From an uncultured Lachnospiraceae bacterium (GTDB lineage Bacteria; Bacillota; Clostridia; Lachnospirales; Lachnospiraceae): a stretch of DNA of 43,195 bases. The notes below the pieces were generated by a model. The model saw nothing but the letters and a program-made list of their open reading frames with translations, made no database searches and was not told the DNA's origin. The stretch is from assembly GCA_947626795.1 (NCBI GenBank), contig CANQTH010000018.1, forward strand, positions 1-43,195. Reading direction: 5' to 3'. This document shows positions 32,603-40,616 of the stretch, in pieces (positions within the stretch are counted from its first letter, which is position 1; every line of letters begins with the position of its first letter). Made by a program: the position numbers and the translations under genes.

Positions 32603-32642
32603 GGAAGGCCCCTGGCGTCTTTGCCAGGATGCTTTTCCTTCC
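32603..32642 (-). other. 5'-terminal nested stem-loop in the pseudo-receiver gene leader
   Basis: On the minus strand an outer stem GGAAGG/CCTTCC (32637-32642 with 32603-32608) encloses an inner stem CCTGGC/GCCAGG (32623-32628 with 32611-32616) with loop AAAGAC. The expected transcription start is about 32637, so the structure would form the very 5' end of the mRNA, ending about 16 bases before the start codon. Confidence 0.6.
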
Positions 32643-32643
32643 C

Positions 32644-32672
32644 ATTATAACAGACTATCGGGATTTTTACAA
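32644..32672 (-). promoter_or_regulatory. Sigma-A-like promoter of the pseudo-receiver/GntR/icd/ABC-F operon
   Basis: On the minus strand TTGTAA (32667-32672, 4 of 6) and a perfect TATAAT (32644-32649) are separated by 17 bases, with TG two bases before the -10 box. The start codon follows about 58 bases downstream of the -10 box. Confidence 0.8.
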
Positions 32673-32693
32673 AAAAATTTTTTGATCCGCTGA

Positions 32694-32721
32694 AACACAT
32701 ACAAGCCGCGGGCATATGATA
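32694..32721 (+). promoter_or_regulatory. Possible sigma-K/E-like promoter of the Cys-rich protein gene
   Basis: CATATGATA (32713-32721) fits the CATAnnnTA -10 consensus of the mother-cell factor sigma-K, with AACA (32694-32697) about 15-16 bases upstream as a candidate -35. No good sigma-A pair is seen at normal spacing. The gene's RBS begins about 19 bases downstream. This is suggestive only; the boxes are short and AT-rich sites arise by chance. Confidence 0.35.
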
Positions 32722-32752
32722 CAGTGTAATCAAAAATTTGGAGGATTCAGAC

Positions 32753-32980
32753 ATGAGTGATTTAGCTGCGACAAACTGTGGATGTGGGTGTGACGACAAC
32801 AACAACGGGTGCTCTTCCCTTTTGTGGATCATCATCCTGCTCTCCTGCTGCGGCGGAAACGGCAGCAGCCTGATGAACAACGGGGACGGCTGCGGGAACG
32901 GCAATAACTGCCTGTGGCTCATCCTGCTGCTCTGCTGCTGCGGCGGCTTAGGCGGCGGCAACAACGGCTGCGGGTTCTAA
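32753..32980 (+). CDS. Small Cys/Gly-rich protein (chorion-like high-cysteine type)
   Basis: The 75-residue protein has 12 Cys and 17 Gly, only four acidic residues and no Lys or Arg. It is built from two similar halves, each a Cys/Asn/Gly stretch followed by a Leu/Ile/Trp-rich hydrophobic run ending in CCGG (LLWIIILLSCCGG at 23-35; LWLILLLCCCGG at 54-65). It resembles short proteins annotated in Clostridia as 'chorion class high-cysteine protein', whose role is unknown. GGAGG lies 8 bases before ATG 32753-32755. It is the only plus-strand gene here and diverges from the pseudo-receiver gene. A membrane or spore-coat location is possible. A stable terminator follows. Confidence 0.85.
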   Translation: MSDLAATNCGCGCDDNNNGCSSLLWIIILLSCCGGNGSSLMNNGDGCGNGNNCLWLILLLCCCGGLGGGNNGCGF

Positions 32981-33009
32981 GCGAAAAGCGGCCGCAAGAA
33001 CATCTGCCT

Positions 33010-33048
33010 GGGGGACGGCGCCATTTGGCGCGCCGTCCCCCGTTCTCT
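33010..33048 (+). terminator. Terminator after the Cys-rich gene
   Basis: An 11-bp perfect stem (33010-33020 with 33031-33041, GGGGGACGGCG and CGCCGTCCCCC) encloses a 10-base loop and is followed by a pyrimidine-rich GTTCTCTT. The T-run is poor, but the position 30 bases after the stop codon and the stem strength support termination. Confidence 0.7.
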
Positions 33049-33141
33049 TGGCCAGATGGATGCCGTAATTGTAAGGCCAAAAGATGAACTGGTTACTCAA
33101 TGCATGGGACAAGCCCGCGCGCATCCTGTTTTCGGTCGATC

Positions 33142-33180
33142 AAAAACAGGGCCGCGCATATGTCGTTCCATGCGCGGCCC
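33142..33180 (-). terminator. Terminator after the 56-residue protein gene
   Basis: An 11-bp perfect stem (33149-33159 with 33170-33180) and a 10-base loop are followed on the minus strand by TGTTTTTG. It lies about 50 bases after the TGA of the small minus-strand gene at 33233. With the terminator at 33010 it closes the convergent gene pair. The rest of 32981-33232 holds nothing else I can identify. Confidence 0.8.
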
Positions 33181-33232
33181 GGCCTTATGGGCTGTTTTCG
33201 CGCCCGTTTTTTCTCTTAGGCATTCTGGGCGT

Positions 33233-33403
33233 TCAATGCCGCTTCCTGTTACCGTCCTGATCCGGTTTCCAGGGCTTGCCCGGCTCCGGCCTGCCCCAGA
33301 TGCCGCCGTCTTTTTGGCCCGCCTGCGGCAGAAGGCCTTTCTTCCGAAGGCAGTCTTCATCCAATTCGTATACGCTGTTGCCATCTATCACTAATCTTCC
33401 CAT
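33233..33403 (-). CDS. Small hypothetical protein, 56 residues
   Basis: Hydrophilic small protein starting MGRLVIDGNSVYELDEDC, with a short Lys/Arg patch (CLRKKG), and ending in a Gly/Pro/Asp/Lys-rich tail (GRPEPGKPWKPDQDGN). No membrane segment. I recognise no family with a function. It is taken as real because AGGAG stands 7 bases before ATG 33401-33403, its first 25 residues look folded and not random, and a strong terminator follows. The frame extends 40 codons further upstream, but that part is the structured leader. Confidence 0.75.
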   Translation of the reverse strand: MGRLVIDGNSVYELDEDCLRKKGLLPQAGQKDGGIWGRPEPGKPWKPDQDGNRKRH

Positions 33404-33447
33404 AAAACCGCTCCTGACCCAGTATCTTCCATCATGATCTAAGCGGC

Positions 33448-33530
33448 GCGCAAAATGGCTTCCCACTGGCGCATCCCGACCGCCGCGCGCATCCCGCGCG
33501 GCCCTGAAAGCCAAAAAAGCCATTTGCGCC
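33448..33530 (-). other. Inverted-repeat structured leader upstream of the 56-residue gene
   Basis: Outer arms 33448-33461 and 33517-33530 pair over about 13 bp with one bulged base (GCGC-AAATGGCTT). Inside them GCCGCGC (33482-33488) and GCGCGGC (33496-33502) pair perfectly. The structure lies 45 bases upstream of the small gene's start and could be a leader, a small RNA or an attenuator. No known class recognised. Confidence 0.5.
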
Positions 33531-33575
33531 CGCCATAAAATATAATATGAAGATCCGGGGGACTGTTGCCTCCGC

Positions 33576-34727
33576 TCACGGCATATAGATATAATTGCAT
33601 TTCACCACATCGGAGCGCATGCCGTACGAATCGAACAGCGCAACGGAAAGGATGTTGTTCCCCTCCGGGACGGCGATCGGCTGCGTATACCGGGCGGAGC
33701 TTTCGGTCGGGACCGTTCCGTCCCATGTATAATAAGCGTCGCATCCTTCCGGCACGTAGATGGAGATCGTCTGCGGCCCGTAGAAATTCCCGCCATCCGG
33801 CGTCACCTTAGGCGGGCCTGGCTTCTGGCGTTCTACCCAAAATTCCCCGCTTGCCTCTTCGCTGTAGATCCCAAACTCGTTGCAGGCGATCGCGCGGATC
33901 GTAACGTCTTCGCCCGGCATGACCGAAATCGGCCCGATATACGTAGCACCCTGCTTCGGGTCCGAGCCGTCCTTCGTATAGTAGATCGCGCTCCCTTCCT
34001 CACCGGAGATCCGCACTTCCGTCTCCTGCTGGAAATTCCCGCCGTCCGGCGTCAGGACGGGCGTGTCCGTGAGGTAATCGTCAAACAGCGCGAGCAGTTC
34101 CGCATCCGTCACGCCGTCCGAAAGCGCGATGACCGCGTCGTAATCCTTTTCATCCGCATAAATGCCGATCAACTGGCGATACGCTTCTTTGTTCTTCCCG
34201 TCTATCTTCAAGATCTCCTCCAGCATGGATTTCGCGTCGTCCTCGTTCCCCTGCGAGAGCGAGATCTCCGCCAGCATGAAACGGGCGTCCAGGCTGTCTT
34301 CCTGCAATTTTAACGCGCGGTCAAGGCATTTCTTCGCGCGGCCGTAGTCCTTGCTCTTCTGATATTGCCCTGCCTGTTCCATCTGGTAATCGTAAGAGTT
34401 CTCGTTTTTGAGCCGCACGGCCAAGATCAGACCTGCCACCAGCACAAGCAGCGCAACGATCGCCACGATCGGCCATTTCAGCGAGCGTTTTTTTGCGGCC
34501 TTCGCTTTTGAAACCTCTTTTTTCCCGTCTTTCGCCTTCGCCGCCTTCTTTGCCTTCGGGCTTGCCGCGCCTTTCTCAAACGCCTCCTGCTCTTTTTCCT
34601 TTAATACATCCCGTAAAAAATCATCCTCCAAAAGGTTGTAATCCGAAACGATCTGGGCTTCCTTCCCGCAAACAGGGCAATAGACGCAGCCCAACCTGAT
34701 CTCCGCCCCGCAATTTGCACATTTCAT
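33576..34727 (-). CDS. Zinc-ribbon, single-pass membrane protein with TPR and chitobiase-like C-terminal domains
   Basis: Residues 3-20 are a zinc ribbon (C-x2-C...C-x2-C: CANC and CPVC). A Lys/Ala-rich stretch (about 55-80) precedes a membrane helix (about 83-105). Outside follow a TPR-like helical repeat region (about 115-215; LDRALKLQEDSLDARFMLAEI) and two copies of a beta domain with the pattern PDGGNF...IYYTKDGSDP and PDGGNF...AYYTWDGTVP, typical of chitobiase/beta-hexosaminidase C-terminal domains. Function unknown; a wall-binding or protein-binding role is plausible. It starts 3 bases after folD, with GAGGGG as RBS overlapping the folD stop. Confidence 0.85.
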   Translation of the reverse strand: MKCANCGAEIRLGCVYCPVCGKEAQIVSDYNLLEDDFLRDVLKEKEQEAFEKGAASPKAKKAAKAKDGKKEVSKAKAAKKRSLKWPIVAIVALLVLVAGLILAVRLKNENSYDYQMEQAGQYQKSKDYGRAKKCLDRALKLQEDSLDARFMLAEISLSQGNEDDAKSMLEEILKIDGKNKEAYRQLIGIYADEKDYDAVIALSDGVTDAELLALFDDYLTDTPVLTPDGGNFQQETEVRISGEEGSAIYYTKDGSDPKQGATYIGPISVMPGEDVTIRAIACNEFGIYSEEASGEFWVERQKPGPPKVTPDGGNFYGPQTISIYVPEGCDAYYTWDGTVPTESSARYTQPIAVPEGNNILSVALFDSYGMRSDVVKCNYIYMP

Positions 34728-34730
34728 CCG

Positions 34731-35573
34731 TTACCCCTCTTCTATGCTCTGCACGCAATTGGCCATCAGCATCGCGATCGTCATCGGCCCGACCCCGCCC
34801 GGCACAGGGGTGATCGCGGACGCGATCTTCTCCACCTCGTCAAACTTCACATCGCCGCACAGCTTATTGTCCGCGTTCCGATGAATCCCAACGTCAATGA
34901 CGACGGCTCCTTCCCTGACATACTCCGTGCCGATCATCTGCGGCTTGCCGACCGCGACGATCAGGATATCCGCCTGCCTGCAGAGTTCCGGCAGATTTTT
35001 TGTCCTTGAATGGGCGATCGTGACCGTGGCGTTCTCGCGGAGCATCAGAAGGGCCATCGGCTTGCCCACGATGTTGCTCCTGCCGACCACGACGCAGCGC
35101 TTCCCTTCGATTTCCACGCCGGAACGCTTCAAAAGCTGGATGACGCCCGCCGGGGTGCAGGAAACGAAGCCCTTTTCCCCGATCACCATGGATCCGACGC
35201 TCTGCGGATGAAACCCGTCTACGTCCTTTTCCGGACGGATCGCAAGGATGACTTTTCCTTCGTCAATGTGCGGCGGGAGCGGGAGCTGCACCAAGATCCC
35301 CCTCACTTCTTCCTTCTCGTTCAGCTCCTCGATCAGGCCAAGCAGCTCTTTTTCCGACGTCTCTTCCGGAAGCTCGTACGCCAGGGACTCTATCCCTATG
35401 TAGGCGCAGGCGTTCTTCTTGTTCCTCACATAAACGCTGGAAGCCGGGTCCGACCCCACCTGGATGACCGCCAGCGCGCCTGTTTTCCCTTCTTTTTTCA
35501 ATGCCGAGACTTTTTCTTTCAGCTCGTCTTTTATCTGTCCTGAGATTTTTTTCCCATCTATGATCGCCGCCAT
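34731..35573 (-). CDS. folD: Bifunctional methylene-THF dehydrogenase / methenyl-THF cyclohydrolase
   Basis: FolD interconverts 5,10-methylene-, methenyl- and 10-formyl-tetrahydrofolate. In 280 residues the family motifs are clear: YVRNKK with the catalytic Lys (48-53), VQLPLPPHID, and the NADP-binding GRSNIVGKPMA, ending in TPVPGGVGPMT. AAGGAGG stands 6 bases before ATG 35571-35573; the frame is open 30 codons further up but that part is leader. It lies downstream of fhs, whose product makes 10-formyl-THF, so the pair runs the folate C1 branch. Confidence 0.96.
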   Translation of the reverse strand: MAAIIDGKKISGQIKDELKEKVSALKKEGKTGALAVIQVGSDPASSVYVRNKKNACAYIGIESLAYELPEETSEKELLGLIEELNEKEEVRGILVQLPLPPHIDEGKVILAIRPEKDVDGFHPQSVGSMVIGEKGFVSCTPAGVIQLLKRSGVEIEGKRCVVVGRSNIVGKPMALLMLRENATVTIAHSRTKNLPELCRQADILIVAVGKPQMIGTEYVREGAVVIDVGIHRNADNKLCGDVKFDEVEKIASAITPVPGGVGPMTIAMLMANCVQSIEEG

Positions 35574-35580
35574 GATTTCC

Positions 35581-35631
35581 TCCTTAAACACAGCCGTTTC
35601 CTTCGGCTTCCTCAAACACAGCCGTTTTCCT
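35581..35631. repeat. Duplicated ribosome-binding region upstream of folD
   Basis: TCCTTAAACACAGCCGTTTCCT (35581-35602) recurs as TCCTCAAACACAGCCGTTTTCCT (35609-35631). On the minus strand each copy ends in a purine-rich AGGA tract, and the one nearer to folD forms its Shine-Dalgarno. The rest of 35574-35726 shows nothing else clear. Confidence 0.75.
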
Positions 35632-35726
35632 CTTGCAAAGCCCGCCCCTTCCAACGCTGTCAAGGCGCGGGTCTGGCCCTTTTTCCTTACGTTGCATATT
35701 TGCCGCTGCCCCTTAGAACAGTATGC

Positions 35727-37397
35727 CTAAAACAGCCCGGTGATGACCCCGTCGTCGTCCACGTCGATCTGATATGCCGCCGGGGACTTGCCAAGGCCCG
35801 GCATCGTCATGATCGCTCCCGTGATGGCCACCACGAATCCCGCGCCCGCCGAGACGTAGGCCTCGCGGACATGGATGGAAAACCCGGTTGGCCGACCGAG
35901 CTTCGTCTGGTCGTCCGACAGGGAATACTGCGTCTTCGCCATGCAGACCGGAAAATTCCCCATGCCGAGCGCTTCGATCCGCTTTAATTCCTTCAGCGCA
36001 GCCGGGGCGTACGTCACACCGTCCGCGCCGTAGATCTCTTTCGCGACCGTCTCGATCTTCTCCGTAAGGGAAAGACCGTCCTCATAAAGAGGCTTGAAAT
36101 CGCTTTGCTTCGTTTCCAGCGTCTCTAACACTTTTTCCGCGAGCGCGATCCCGCCCTCGCCCCCAAGCTCCCATACCCGGGAGAGCGCGAACGCGCAGCC
36201 GCGCGCTTTGCAGAACTGCTCGATGAAAGACGTCTCGGCTTCCGTGTCCGTGACGAAGGAATTGAGCGTCACGACGACCGGGACGCCGTATTTCTGCAGG
36301 TTCTCAATGTGCTTTTCCAGGTTCGCGATCCCTTTTTCCAGCGCGGCGAGGTTCTCCTTCCCAAGATCCGCTTTCGGTACGCCGCCGTTGTATTTTAACG
36401 CGCGCACGGTCGCCACCAAAACGACGGCGTCCGGCTTTAGCCCGGCCATGCGGCACTTGATGTCCATGAATTTCTCCGCGCCCAGATCCGCGCCGAAGCC
36501 CGCCTCCGTCACTACATAATCCGCCAGCTTCAAGGCCGCCTTCGTCGCGCGGACGCTGTTGCAGCCGTGGGCGATATTCGCAAACGGCCCGCCATGCACG
36601 ATCACAGGCGTATGCTCCAAAGTCTGGACCAGATTCGGCTTCAAGGCGTCCTTTAACAGGGCCGCCATCGCCCCCGTCGCCTTCAAGTCGTCCGCCGTTA
36701 CGGGCTTTCCGTCAAAATCATACGCGACGATCATCCGCCCAAGCCGCCGTTTCAAGTCCGCCATATCGTCCGCCAGGCATAAGACCGCCATGATCTCGGA
36801 CGCGACGGTGATGACGAAATGGTCCTCCCGCGTCATGCCGTCCGCCTTGCTCCCAAGCCCCACAACGATATTGCGCAGCACGCGGTCGTTCATGTCCATG
36901 CAGCGCTTCCACACGACCTGCCTCGGGTCGATGCCCAGCTCGTTGCCCTGCTGGATGTGGTTGTCGAGCAGCGCGGCGAGCAGGTTGTTCGCCGACGTGA
37001 TGGCGTGGAAGTCCCCGGTAAAATGCAGGTTCAAGTCTTCCATCGGGACGACCTGCGCATAGCCGCCCCCGGCCGCCCCGCCCTTGATGCCGAAGCACGG
37101 GCCTAACGACGGCTCGCGCAGCGCAAGAACCGCCTTTTTCCCCATTTTCCCAAATGCCTCTCCAAGGCCCACGCTCGTCGTCGTCTTCCCTTCCCCGGCC
37201 GGGGTCGGGTTGATCGCCGTCACTAAGATCAGCTTCCCGTCCTTTCGGTCCTTGATCTGCTCCATCAGGCGGTTGGACAGCTTCGCCTTGTATTTCCCAT
37301 ACAGCTCCAGATCATCTTCCGAAATCCCCAGCTGCGCCGCCACATCCGTGATGTTGGCCATTTCCGCCTCTTGTGCGATCTGAATATCCGTTTTCAT
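35727..37397 (-). CDS. fhs: Formate--tetrahydrofolate ligase
   Basis: ATP-dependent formation of 10-formyl-THF from formate. The 556-residue length is typical. The P-loop [10 protein letters not shown] (near 65-74) and the [23 protein letters not shown] stretch are diagnostic; the C-terminal half keeps [13 protein letters not shown] and MPGLG. AGGAGGG lies just before the ATG. It follows ftsK by 60 bases and precedes folD by 153 bases. Together they supply C1 units for purines and fMet, or form part of a methyl branch if the organism is acetogenic; no other Wood-Ljungdahl genes are in view. Confidence 0.97.
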   Translation of the reverse strand: MKTDIQIAQEAEMANITDVAAQLGISEDDLELYGKYKAKLSNRLMEQIKDRKDGKLILVTAINPTPAGEGKTTTSVGLGEAFGKMGKKAVLALREPSLGPCFGIKGGAAGGGYAQVVPMEDLNLHFTGDFHAITSANNLLAALLDNHIQQGNELGIDPRQVVWKRCMDMNDRVLRNIVVGLGSKADGMTREDHFVITVASEIMAVLCLADDMADLKRRLGRMIVAYDFDGKPVTADDLKATGAMAALLKDALKPNLVQTLEHTPVIVHGGPFANIAHGCNSVRATKAALKLADYVVTEAGFGADLGAEKFMDIKCRMAGLKPDAVVLVATVRALKYNGGVPKADLGKENLAALEKGIANLEKHIENLQKYGVPVVVTLNSFVTDTEAETSFIEQFCKARGCAFALSRVWELGGEGGIALAEKVLETLETKQSDFKPLYEDGLSLTEKIETVAKEIYGADGVTYAPAALKELKRIEALGMGNFPVCMAKTQYSLSDDQTKLGRPTGFSIHVREAYVSAGAGFVVAITGAIMTMPGLGKSPAAYQIDVDDDGVITGLF

Positions 37398-37457
37398 ATT
37401 CCCTCCTGTATCTTATGCGTGCCTTGCATGGCAGCCCGCCTTTTTTGCTCTGGTTCT

Positions 37458-40400
37458 TTAGGCCTGGCTGTCATGCTCTCCCAAATAAGTTTCAAATTCT
37501 GTCATCGTCATCAAGATCTTCCGCGGCTTCGTCCCCTCTTCCGCGCCGACCACGCCAGCCTCTTCCAACTGGTCCATGATCCTCGCCGCGCGGTTGAAGC
37601 CGATCTTGAACATCCTTTGCAGCATCCCGATCGAGCCTTTGTCCTTTTCAATGACAAATTTCCCGGCCTCTGCAAAATAGGCGTCCCTGCCGTCCACGCC
37701 GCCCGCGTTCTGGCCGGACGGGCCGGATAAGGCTGTGTTCACCTTTTCCGCGATCTCCTCATTGTACACGACGGAGCTTTGCTTCTTTAAGAAATCCACG
37801 ACCGCCTCCACTTCGGAATCCGACACGAACGGCCCCTGGACCCGAAGCGGCTTCGGATATCCCTGCGGGTAAAAGAGCATATCCCCGTTGCCTAAAAGCT
37901 TTTCCGCGCCGATCATGTCCAGGATCGTCCTGGAATCCACGCCGGAAGAAACGGAAAAAGCGATCCGCGATGGCATATTCGCCTTGATCAGCCCGGTAAT
38001 GACGTCCACGGACGGGCGCTGCGTCGCAATGATCAAATGGATGCCAGCCGCCCGCGCAAGCTGGGCCAGGCGGCAGATCGCGTCCTCCACGTCGCCCGGG
38101 GCTACCATCATAAGATCCGCCAGCTCGTCCACGATCACGACGATCTGCGGCATCTTCTGGGGCTTCGTGTCGTCTTCCACGTCCGCGATGGCCGCGACTT
38201 TCTGGTTGTAGCCCTTTAAGTCGCGCACCTGGTAATCGGAAAACTTCTGGTAGCGGTCCGTCATCTCCGAAACCGCCCAATGCAGCGCCCCGGCCGCCTT
38301 CTTCGGATCCGTGACCACCGGGATCAGCAAATGCGGGATTCCATTGTATACGCTCAGCTCCACGACCTTGGGGTCGATCAGGATCAGTTTCACGTCTTCC
38401 GGGTTGGCTTTATAGAGGATGCTCATGATGATCGTGTTGATGCACACGGATTTCCCCGAACCTGTCGCCCCCGCGATCAGCAAATGCGGCATCTTGGCAA
38501 TGTCCGCCACGACAGCCTGCCCGCCGATATCCTTCCCCGCCGTGAAGCAGATGTTGGATTTATGGCTCTTAAATTCCTCGGATTCGATCATGTCGCGGAA
38601 GCGCACCATGACCTTCTCTTTGTTGGGGACTTCGATCCCAACGGCCGCTTTGCCCGGGATCGGTGCCTCGATCCGGATATCCGTCGCCGCGAGGTTCAAT
38701 TTGATGTCGTCCGAAAGGTTCACGATCTTGCTGACCTTCACGCCCATCTCGGGCTGTAACTCGTACCGCGTGACGCTCGGCCCGCAGCTTACATCCGTTA
38801 TGGTAACATTGACGCCGAAATTTTTCAATATCTGCTGTAATTTCAATGCCGTTTCCTGCAAAAGTTTTCGGGAGTCGCCCTGCCTGCTGTCTCCTTTCTC
38901 CAATAACGAGACGGGAGGGAACTGATACGGCTTCCTGACCGGACTTGGCGCGGCGTTGCCTGCCGCGGCCTGACCCATGGCGCTGCCTGGCGCGGTTTGG
39001 CCCATGGCGCTGCCCTGTGCGGTTTGGCTCATGGCGCTGCCTGGCGCGGCCTGGGCTGGCGCACTCCCCGCAATCTGGTCTGGCTCATCCCAAGGCGCAT
39101 CCGGCGCGCTTCCGTCCCATACGGACTGGCTCATCCCGGCGTCCGTCTCCTGTGAAAACGCATCCGGCGCGGCCGTCCCAAAATCTGACGTCCCAAGATC
39201 CGATATCCCAAGACCTGACGTTCCAAAATCTGACGTCCCAAGATCTGATGTCCCAAGATCCGATATTCCAAGATCCGACGTTCCAAACGCGTCTCCCGAC
39301 GGGATCTGCCCCTCTGTTTCCGTCCCGGCAAACGCCTCCGCGCCGCCGCTTCCTGCCGCGTCAAAAGACGTCTTGGATAAAAATTCCATTTCTTCCCCGA
39401 AGGAACTGTTTCCGCCCATGCCTCCGGACGCCTGCGCGTCCGCGCTCCCGTCGTCGTATTCCAAAATGGAATTTAAGATCTGGTCAATATCCTCGTTCAT
39501 GGCGTCCTCCGCTTCCGACGCTGGAAAGAGTCCCCCGTCCGCGCCGCCTTCCGCAAAGTCCGGCAAAGTCCCGCCGCCTGCGCCCGGCTCCTCAAACCCG
39601 GGGATCTCCAGCGAGGAAAGCTCGTCCTCGGTCACGGGCTTCGGCTCTTTGCGGCGGTTGAATTTCCTATGTACTTTTTCCACGACGATCGGCTCCGCGA
39701 TCGCCTCCTGCACGATATCGTCCAGCGGCTTTTCCTCTTCCGCCTTTTTCTCTTCCAAAGGCTTCGGCTCCGCCGGGGCTTTCAGCTCGCTGATGTTGCT
39801 AAGGGACGTTTTCCTCGCCGGGGTGATCTTCGTGTTTAGCGCCACGCCTTCCGCTTTTTTGTCCATGCGCCTCTGCGCGCGCTCCTCCCGGCGCGCTCCC
39901 TTCGCTTCCCTGCGCTTTGCCGCATCTTCTTTCGCCGTGTCGTACACCTTCCGGCTGCCGCGCGTAACGCCGCCCAAAAAAGAGCGTTCCGTGATCAGCA
40001 CCAGGGAAATGATGAGCGCGATCAGGTCGATCACATAAGCGCCTACCGTGCCGACCGCCGGACAGAGCAGGGCCGCCAATATGCCGCCCAGCGCCCCGCC
40101 GCCCGTCTTATGTTCCGCGGAACGCAAAAAAGACTCCCCGATCTTGTAGCCCTGCGGGTTTTCTGCGAGCAGCTCCAAAAACAGGCATAAAAACGCCACG
40201 AAGACCACGCCCGCGGCAATTTTCACATATGCGGCCCCGTTGTCGCGGTTCGACACAAAAAAAGCCGCCCCGACAAAAAAACATACGGGGAACACATACG
40301 CCACCAGGCCGAACAGCCCGAAATTCAGATAGCTGATCTTTTCCCCGAGGAATCCTCCGATCCCAAAATTGCTGATAAATAAGATCATGCATACCGCTAA

Positions 40401-40514
40401 GATCACCAAAAGCGCGATCTCGCTTTTGAACGACGGCTTTGGGGCGCCCTTCCCCGCGTTCCCGCCTTTCTTCGCGCTTTTTGCCTTTGCTGTATTTTTA
40501 GCTTTTGACGCCAT
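37458..40514 (-). CDS. ftsK: DNA translocase FtsK/SpoIIIE
   Basis: Septal DNA pump. The 1018-residue protein has four membrane helices (about 30-180), a very long linker (about 180-525), and the motor: Walker [10 protein letters not shown] (681-689), the [20 protein letters not shown] strand, and [12 protein letters not shown] as Walker B. The C-terminal gamma winged helix (about 935-1010) has the DNA-reading [27 protein letters not shown] stands 7 bases before ATG 40512-40514; the frame's 21-codon upstream extension would run into the leader hairpin. The gene follows tepA, as in B. subtilis where tepA lies near spoIIIE, so it is probably the SpoIIIE/FtsK orthologue. The linker has two different repeat arrays. 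Confidence 0.96.
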   Translation of the reverse strand: MASKAKNTAKAKSAKKGGNAGKGAPKPSFKSEIALLVILAVCMILFISNFGIGGFLGEKISYLNFGLFGLVAYVFPVCFFVGAAFFVSNRDNGAAYVKIAAGVVFVAFLCLFLELLAENPQGYKIGESFLRSAEHKTGGGALGGILAALLCPAVGTVGAYVIDLIALIISLVLITERSFLGGVTRGSRKVYDTAKEDAAKRREAKGARREERAQRRMDKKAEGVALNTKITPARKTSLSNISELKAPAEPKPLEEKKAEEEKPLDDIVQEAIAEPIVVEKVHRKFNRRKEPKPVTEDELSSLEIPGFEEPGAGGGTLPDFAEGGADGGLFPASEAEDAMNEDIDQILNSILEYDDGSADAQASGGMGGNSSFGEEMEFLSKTSFDAAGSGGAEAFAGTETEGQIPSGDAFGTSDLGISDLGTSDLGTSDFGTSGLGISDLGTSDFGTAAPDAFSQETDAGMSQSVWDGSAPDAPWDEPDQIAGSAPAQAAPGSAMSQTAQGSAMGQTAPGSAMGQAAAGNAAPSPVRKPYQFPPVSLLEKGDSRQGDSRKLLQETALKLQQILKNFGVNVTITDVSCGPSVTRYELQPEMGVKVSKIVNLSDDIKLNLAATDIRIEAPIPGKAAVGIEVPNKEKVMVRFRDMIESEEFKSHKSNICFTAGKDIGGQAVVADIAKMPHLLIAGATGSGKSVCINTIIMSILYKANPEDVKLILIDPKVVELSVYNGIPHLLIPVVTDPKKAAGALHWAVSEMTDRYQKFSDYQVRDLKGYNQKVAAIADVEDDTKPQKMPQIVVIVDELADLMMVAPGDVEDAICRLAQLARAAGIHLIIATQRPSVDVITGLIKANMPSRIAFSVSSGVDSRTILDMIGAEKLLGNGDMLFYPQGYPKPLRVQGPFVSDSEVEAVVDFLKKQSSVVYNEEIAEKVNTALSGPSGQNAGGVDGRDAYFAEAGKFVIEKDKGSIGMLQRMFKIGFNRAARIMDQLEEAGVVGAEEGTKPRKILMTMTEFETYLGEHDSQA
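38967..39062. repeat. 27-bp in-frame tandem repeat in the ftsK linker
   Basis: Three full 27-bp units (38967-38993, 38994-39020, 39021-39047) and a partial fourth. They encode nine-residue units of the type xGSAMGQTA in the segment just before the motor domain. Confidence 0.85.
39175..39287. repeat. 15-bp in-frame tandem repeat in the ftsK linker
   Basis: Seven 15-bp units from 39175 to 39279 and a partial eighth, each a variant of GTCCCAAGATCCGAT. They encode five-residue units such as [10 protein letters not shown] and GTSDF. The units vary by single bases, so the array is old enough to have diverged. Confidence 0.9.
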
Positions 40515-40549
40515 GGACTTTCCTCCTAAACTGTATCTTGCATTTCCAA

Positions 40550-40575
40550 GGAAACGCCGCACAACCAGCGTTTCC
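40550..40575 (-). other. Stem-loop at the predicted 5' end of the ftsK mRNA
   Basis: On the minus strand GGAAACGC (40568-40575) and GCGTTTCC (40550-40557) pair perfectly around a 10-base loop. The start predicted from the promoter at 40581-40609 is about 40574, so the hairpin would sit at the extreme 5' end of the transcript, about 36 bases before the start codon. Confidence 0.65.
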
Positions 40576-40580
40576 ATAAC

Positions 40581-40609
40581 AGTTTAGCACATTTGCCCAA
40601 AAATGTCAT
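40581..40609 (-). promoter_or_regulatory. Sigma-A-like promoter of ftsK
   Basis: On the minus strand ATGACA (40604-40609, 5 of 6) and TAAACT (40581-40586, 4 of 6) are separated by 17 bases, with TG one base before the -10 box (extended -10). It lies between the tepA stop (40617) and ftsK. Confidence 0.7.
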
Positions 40610-40616
40610 TCAAATT

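Noticed and set aside
37398..37457. Folate (THF) riboswitch upstream of fhs
   Set aside because: The gap is only 60 bases and shows just a 4-bp TGCC/GGCA stem, too small for any known THF riboswitch class.
39175..39287. 15-bp repeats as a CRISPR array
   Set aside because: The units are contiguous without spacers and in frame inside ftsK; this is a protein-coding repeat.
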